From: Camillea tinctor
Lineage: Eukaryota > Ascomycota > Sordariomycetes > Xylariales > Xylariaceae
Direction: 5' to 3'
Assembly (NCBI GenBank): GCA_022578605.1
Contig: MU394171.1
Coordinates: 1-48,209, forward strand
DNA: 48,209 bases
The position numbers and the translations under genes are program-made. The stretch's first letter is position 1. Each line of letters begins with the position of its first letter. A model generated the notes under the pieces. It was not told the DNA's origin. It saw only the letters and a list, made by a program, of their open reading frames with translations, and made no database searches. Below are positions 43,009 through 48,209 of the stretch, in pieces.

Positions 43009-44892
43009 GTCATACCTTGGCCTATGTATCCAGGACTTGCATTTATGTACTGGAGAAAGGAATCCCGGCCTAATAGAGAGGTATTATGGTGATTTATAGG
43101 TCATTCAATATTTAAGTAGGTAGTAACAATTCCAACGTTCATTTACGGAGAGCTACCACCCATGTGATAAAAAGATCTATAGTAATCAACGCGCACGCTC
43201 TCAGAAATTATGGGGCGAAGGTCCATAGTTAGATATATAATAAGGAGCTCCATTTTCCCATTTCTATGAACATTAGTAGGCACACTATCCTATCTACTTT
43301 TCCCCCTATATTACACTTTGGCCTGCTATCGTAATATAATGTTATATATTCTTAAGCCACTGTTGCGCATTAATGTATTTGAAGGACACACAGTAGTTTC
43401 ATCGGCTGGTTTTATTTCTATCCAAAGAAATCTCATCGAAAGTAATAAGAGAGAATACATATCCTTAAAGTGCAAATAGCTGCATAGAACTAGCCTATAT
43501 CAGCTAAATAGGCTCACTTGACATTTATCCAATGTTTTGGTTTTACATATAAAAAACTAGCTTATTAGCTAGTCTTTCAGCTCTGAGTTTAAACGGAACC
43601 CTTCAGAGATGTATCAGAAAGTTCTTTCGAATAAGTATTCCCGATGGCAAATTATCAATCACATCAACCAACTCCACGATGCTAACAAACGGGAGTGCTG
43701 GAGCCAGTTGAACTCTTCTAGACAGGGCAGAGCACAACGTCGCTGGAGTGGCAAGAATCCGCGACCTGTTACGCCTCAGCCAAGGGGGGAACTACCTAGG
43801 TATATAATACATTGAGCCACAATGGCCACTTGGTCATTGTGAGAACCTTTTGGTCTCAAGGTATAATGGGTTACTTAACACCTGCAGGGATGTTGTGATT
43901 AAGATGTAGGGCCTAGACCCGTGAAAAAGAGCATGTTCGGTCGTACGTGTGAAGCCCTAGGTTGTGTACGCAATGTCATAAGCTCATTAAGTAGGCACCG
44001 TTTACTGCAGCTGTTATCTTTAGGCCTTGATCCTTTTTTTGCGCGGGTCTTCTTTGGACAAACAGGAGGAGAAAGACGAGAAAAATAGATGAGAACCCAC
44101 AAGAACAACAACTTGTAACGAGGCCACCGCCGTGACCTGTATCGTTAGAAGTTACGAAGGAAAAAGAAAGTTTCTATGTTTGGATAATATTCAGATCGGT
44201 AGTCGTATTTTCTGCTTGTAAAATTATAAAACAGCAATGATTTTATTACGAGTTTTATTTGTTATTTGTCGCGTATGATGACATTTGAATGAGCATAGGT
44301 GATCGTGAGGGGTGGTTACATAATTTTGTGATATTGGCAACCTGGAGCCTGAGCTGCACTGTTTTGTGTATAGTGTATAAGAGAGCTTGTTTCCCATTTG
44401 CTTCGCAGCTCGACAGTTTAGGAATTACTATCTTATTTGCCTCCAAACCCACGTCGTATATAAAAGCGATAAGGTAGAACTGTTAACTTTGCAGACTGGG
44501 AGCAGTAATTTGAGTGTTGTTGGTAAGTTTATTTAGGCGCTGAGTTTTTATATGTATCAATATGATCGGACGAAATCTGTTAGAGTAGAGAGTTCGGTGC
44601 TAGCTGGTCATATTACTAAGGTACTGAGCCATTGTGGCTAATACGGGTATTCTAGTTATACTTCTCAGGTAGCTAGCTAGTGGTAACTTAGACAATGACA
44701 CTTCTTTCGCCCACATGTTATCTCTCGGTAACATACAAGCTACACCTATGGTCTATAGATACCTAAATCTCACACCTATTCCTATTTAGATATACGTGCC
44801 AACTACCAATCTTGGTATAGTTCGCTAAAAGATCGCAATATGAGACCTAACTTCCGTCCCTCAAAATCTTTATAAAGATATTATTGCAAACT
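43009..44892. other. Intergenic between the two HET genes
   Basis: 1.9 kb, moderately AT-rich. It contains copy 1 of the 89-bp direct repeat (43,151-43,239). Short open frames at 43,609-43,815 and 44,289-44,477 on the plus strand and 44,111-43,899 on the minus strand have no recognised content. The right part is the 3' region of the intact HET gene. Confidence 0.5.
43151..43239 (+). repeat. 89-bp direct repeat, copy 1
   Basis: Aligns without gaps to 48,121-48,209. Shared blocks include AGCT[AG]CCACC, AGAAA[CT]TATG[AG]GGCGAAG and AGATATATA. Most differences are transitions. Confidence 0.82.
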
Positions 44893-47108
44893 TTAGATAA
44901 GTTTTAGTGTCTGCCTTTCCCATGATTCTATCCAAGTAAGTTTAGGTGTCATTAAAGTCCATTGGCCTATTCTTTCATACTGGTCTTCGTGGCTCTCTTC
45001 CACCTTCCTTAGGACTAATCCTTGGGCGCTTTGAAAATGATCACCCTGATCGCTGTCGATGATACCTATGAGCATAGCTACGTAGTCGCCAGGTAAATAT
45101 GCGTCGGTGTCAATATTCCAATCCTCTTCTCCAAAATTTTCGCAAGCTGATAAAAAGCAGCATTCGTCCTCGGTTATGATGTGATAGAGACCATACGAGT
45201 GTAAACGACCATCTATAAACCCAACCTCAAACTCATCAAAATTCACGGATCCGATAGAACCGATAGAGCCACTCACTTGGCTGCTTAGAATTAGACGTCT
45301 GGTAAAACCTGTCAGAAGGATAGAAGCCGTCTCAACTTCACCATAACAGTTGTCATTGTCTTTGTATTTAAAGTCATAATGGACAAGTTGGAGTCGAAAT
45401 ATATCTGATCTGAATTCCTCAGTATTGTATATGATGCAATCGTTCGTTACTGCCCAAGACCACGATGGGGCCCTATACGGACGGACATGCATACAGGTGC
45501 GCTTTCCTTTGTACCAGTTTAGGCCCCGATGAAAGTCAAAATCCCACAATCCGGCAAGGTATTTCCCAGGTAATACTCTTTGGATGAGCTGAACCAGCCC
45601 AGAAATAGCTGGTAGCTTATCTGAATCTTCGGTGAGTAACCGCTCAGAGTAGTCGCATATCAGTTTATAGTAATCGTGGAGGATTCCATTGATATTCAAA
45701 GAATTGTTGAGAATATCAATCGTGGTTAACTCATATATGAGATGAGTGAGGCTTGATAATCCATCATCTGGAATCCGTCTGCCGTGAGTAAAACCCTCGC
45801 CAGAGTCAAATCCACTTGGACATCTCCAATAGATTTGGCGGTCACTATAACACAGGTGCCTTGGTGACAGCCAATACTCCTGGAGTGTCCAGGCTCGCGA
45901 TGTCAGTGGCGCGCCCGATCCCGATCCCAGAATACTGAGGTCTTCGTCCTCACGTGTAATCCTCTCTAACAATACAGAAGTATCTTCAGCCGTTTCCGTA
46001 TACACTCTCAGTTTGGCGGACATACATTTTGATAATGAGAGCGAAGGTTTTAGAATTCCCTGGGAACTAGATTTAGATGTCAACGCTAATATAGTGACGG
46101 TAGAGTCCCGATAATATGATCCCATCTTCCTCGATTCAAGCTCCCAGTCACGTTTTGAATCTTGCAAGATGCATAATGAGTCAATCCATAGATAGCGAAT
46201 ACCTAGCTGGCGTGTGATATAGATGGCATCACGAAAATTAGCTGGTAGGTGTTGAAATGGAATTTGTTCTCGATATGCGTGCATCGTCTTCGTAGTCAAG
46301 CATTGGGATATTGGGCCGCCCCAGCAATGGCTTAGTGCTACATATGGACTCGACATACCCTTTGGATCAATGACCCTAAGAATATGAGGTTGCTCATTTG
46401 GGCCCACATCGATAACCCTAGCTGGAAGTCCGGCGTTCTCGATGTGAGGACAACCGGAGTGATGATTCATACAGGTTCTCAACCATGACCTAGCTAGGTT
46501 GAAATTAAACTGAGAACCGAGATCTGGGTCTAGTCGAAAGCGTCCAATTTGGTAATTATCAAACATTATCTTTTCATCTTGGAATCATGAGAATATGAGC
46601 TTCGAACAAGTGTAACTGGTATCTTACCTCGAGGAACAGTCATCGTGAGAGCCATGGGGTCTAAGGCCCATTCGTCATCAAAGGACTTGGGTGAGGCATC
46701 TCTCAGCGGCACTGGCCCGATGTGAACCAATATAGAATCCAATACACGCACTGAATCCAGTGAATCTGACCCATAGAGACAGCTTGAGGTGATACAAAGC
46801 TTGATATCTGTTGTCGCTAGGTCTTTCATACGAGTGAACCTGGACTCTTCCAATTGACAGACTGGTGCAGACCAAACCTTGTCATAACCAGGTTCACATC
46901 CCGTACACTTGAGACTTTCAAGTACCAGGCAACACAGGTCACAGCCATTGGTTGCTGAGTTTTCTAGGTCATTTAGCGAGGCATGATGCTGATAAAAGGC
47001 TTGTTCGGGCATTACACCAGAGCCATATTCTTGCTTGGCTAAGGCGATTAACCGGCTAAGCGACAAGCCCTCGCAATACTGACATCGGAGACGTGGCATC
47101 GAGGCCAT
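44893..47108 (-). CDS. HET-domain protein, two exons (721 aa), intact
   Basis: Exon 1 is 47108-46628 and exon 2 is 46577-44893, with a 50-nt intron (donor GTAAGA, acceptor CCAAG) in phase 1, 722 codons in total. The unspliced frame would end at once, and the ATG near the start of exon 2 is internal. The N-terminal 90 residues are Cys-rich (CQYC, GCDLCCLVLESLKC), as in many HET proteins. The HET core is YVALSHCWGG (about 240-248), HLPANFRDAIYITRQLGIRYLWID with WIDSLCILQDS (291-301), then the MGSYYRDSTVTILAL segment and LTSRAWTLQEYWLSPRHLCY. The C-terminal 350 residues are variable. Proteins of this type trigger cell death after non-self recognition. No lesion was found, unlike the neighbouring HET copy. 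Its promoter contains a dispersed repeat. Confidence 0.92.
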
Positions 47109-47129
47109 TCCGATAATAAGATGGTGAGT

Positions 47130-47193
47130 CTGTAAAGCTAAAAAGCAAATGCTAATAGCTTTTTGACTATTAGCTCGTATATAGTCCGTGACA
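47130..47193 (-). repeat. 64-bp dispersed repeat, copy 2, in HET promoter
   Basis: Minus-strand copy of the 28,289 repeat: starts TGTCACGGACTATATACGAG, has the hairpin pair CTAATAG/CTATTAG and ends TAGCTTTACAG. It ends 22 bp upstream of the HET start codon, in the same orientation as the gene, so transcripts may begin inside it. Confidence 0.75.
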
Positions 47194-48120
47194 GAATCTT
47201 AATCACAAATCTTCTATCAGCAATTGAGAGAGAATGATGATCAACAACTTGAGTAGCAAACAAATATAGTCGAAGATGAAGAGCCCACTGTAGGAGATCC
47301 GCCCACAGGCAAAATTGGACTCGCGGTCCTTACATACCTTCGAGCTAAGACTACACCGTCGAAGTCGATGATATATATAAAAAAATCCGTTGGGTACCTA
47401 GAGGCTAGGTTAGGCACAAAACCTCCGGGATTACATATAGGTATTTGAGAGATTATGTAAAGGGCAGATCACAGAACAAACAGGACTTGATGGCCTGAAA
47501 GTAGCATACCTAAGATTGAAATCTATTCTCAGGCAATGTGGCAGCTATTCAGTGTACAGCTTAATTGCGCGTATTGTGTGAAGCATGGTGCGGTGCTGAA
47601 TGTGGGGAGGTGGTCAACGACAAATGGTAACGGTTACAGATTAAGGGGGATCCGCATGTATTGTCTAGAATCTATTCGCTATAATCGCAAGCTACGATAC
47701 ACGTTTACCTACTAGGTACTAGGTAGTACTAGGGAGGTATATATCTAGTCCCCAGCCACCGATGTGGCTTTAACAGCATTACTATGCCACACCCCACCAG
47801 AGGCAGGACGATACAATGCACAGACTATCCCGGTACGTACCCACCTAGGTAATCTGTTGCATTCAGCCTTAGTTGTAATAGGGGCAATACAGCGTATGTT
47901 GATAATAGCATTCTATTGAGATCTAAGGAAAAAAGAAAAGAAATTTACAGAGGGGATACGAGAATACCCCATTTTGGATGTGGCTTGTGTGGGTCCGCAA
48001 GTACCCCGATATTTAGCCTAGTGTCTTTAGATCCAAAGCCGAGAACTCCTGTGGCTAGGATGTATTCATACTTAACTACGGCATACTCTATGTACAACTA
48101 TCAATATAAATAGGATATGG
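47194..48120. other. Intergenic upstream of HET gene
   Basis: 930 bp with no supported gene. It has several short palindromic CTAGGTA/TACCTAG strings (about 47,394-47,412 and 47,709-47,740), like those near 34,530-34,620. The 65-codon frame at 47,916-48,113 has no recognised content. Confidence 0.5.
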
Positions 48121-48209
48121 AGCTGCCACCAATATAATATAAAGCACTATAGTGGTCAGTGCGCGCGCCCCCAGAAACTATGAGGCGAAGCTCCATAATA
48201 AGATATATA
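48121..48209 (+). repeat. 89-bp direct repeat, copy 2 (runs off window)
   Basis: Co-linear with 43,151-43,239 and still matching at the last base, so the repeat probably continues beyond the window. The pair brackets the intact HET gene with 4,970 bp between equivalent positions. Confidence 0.82.

Noticed and set aside
1..48209. tRNA, rRNA or CRISPR-type arrays.
   Set aside because: No B-box-like GGTTCGAATCC, rRNA or spaced-repeat pattern was noticed on reading; the window is eukaryotic, so CRISPR is not expected.

Overview
This is the telomeric end of a filamentous ascomycete (Pezizomycotina) chromosome. It opens with fifteen CCCTAA units. The genes have short introns of about 45-85 nt (one of 165 nt) with GTANGT/GTGAG donors and CTAAC/CTGAC-like branch sites. 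Large blocks are almost pure A+T with a repeat-induced point mutation (RIP) look. The gene families (HET, DUF3435, GH3, fungal P450s, fungal rhodopsin-like) also fit; the species cannot be named from the sequence.

Layout. 1-1,480: telomere, a 15-bp minisatellite, AT-rich DNA. 1,970-7,317: a two-exon gene resembling the fungal DUF7924/PD-(D/E)XK-like family, then a small two-exon orphan. 7,680-8,290: a 16-bp minisatellite and an ACCGCCT repeat array. 8,564-11,081: a four-exon DUF3435 tyrosine-recombinase-like gene with a C2H2 finger tail, broken by two in-frame stops. 11,082-12,932: AT-rich DNA with a large inverted repeat. 12,933-30,920: an accessory region with three intact P450 genes, a fungal-rhodopsin/PTH11-like membrane protein with a damaged 5' part, a broken MFS transporter, a SAM methyltransferase and the 3' remnant of an O-methyltransferase. 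It is interrupted by two non-autonomous TIR elements, one carrying an interstitial telomere-like G-rich motif. No polyketide, peptide or terpene backbone gene is present, so this looks like a decayed or partial specialised-metabolism region. 31,470-34,069: an intact secreted GH3 beta-glucosidase in four exons.

34,887-41,719 is one complete, heavily mutated LTR retrotransposon. Its two LTRs are both 397 bp and the 5-bp target duplication is still recognisable. Its coding interior is unreadable. Only the outer part of the right LTR escaped mutation, so the ancestral LTR can be read there.

41,720-48,209: a HET gene broken by a stop, an intact two-exon HET gene (721 aa), and a co-linear 89-bp direct repeat on either side of the intact gene. 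A 64-bp dispersed repeat begins 22 bp upstream of the intact HET start codon and also occurs at 28,289.

Exon models were assembled by hand. For seven genes (the DUF7924-like gene, the orphan, three P450s, GH3 and HET) the joined exons give an exact multiple of three with no internal stop. For the DUF3435 gene the joined length is also exact but two stops remain. Family names rest on motif recognition, not database searches.
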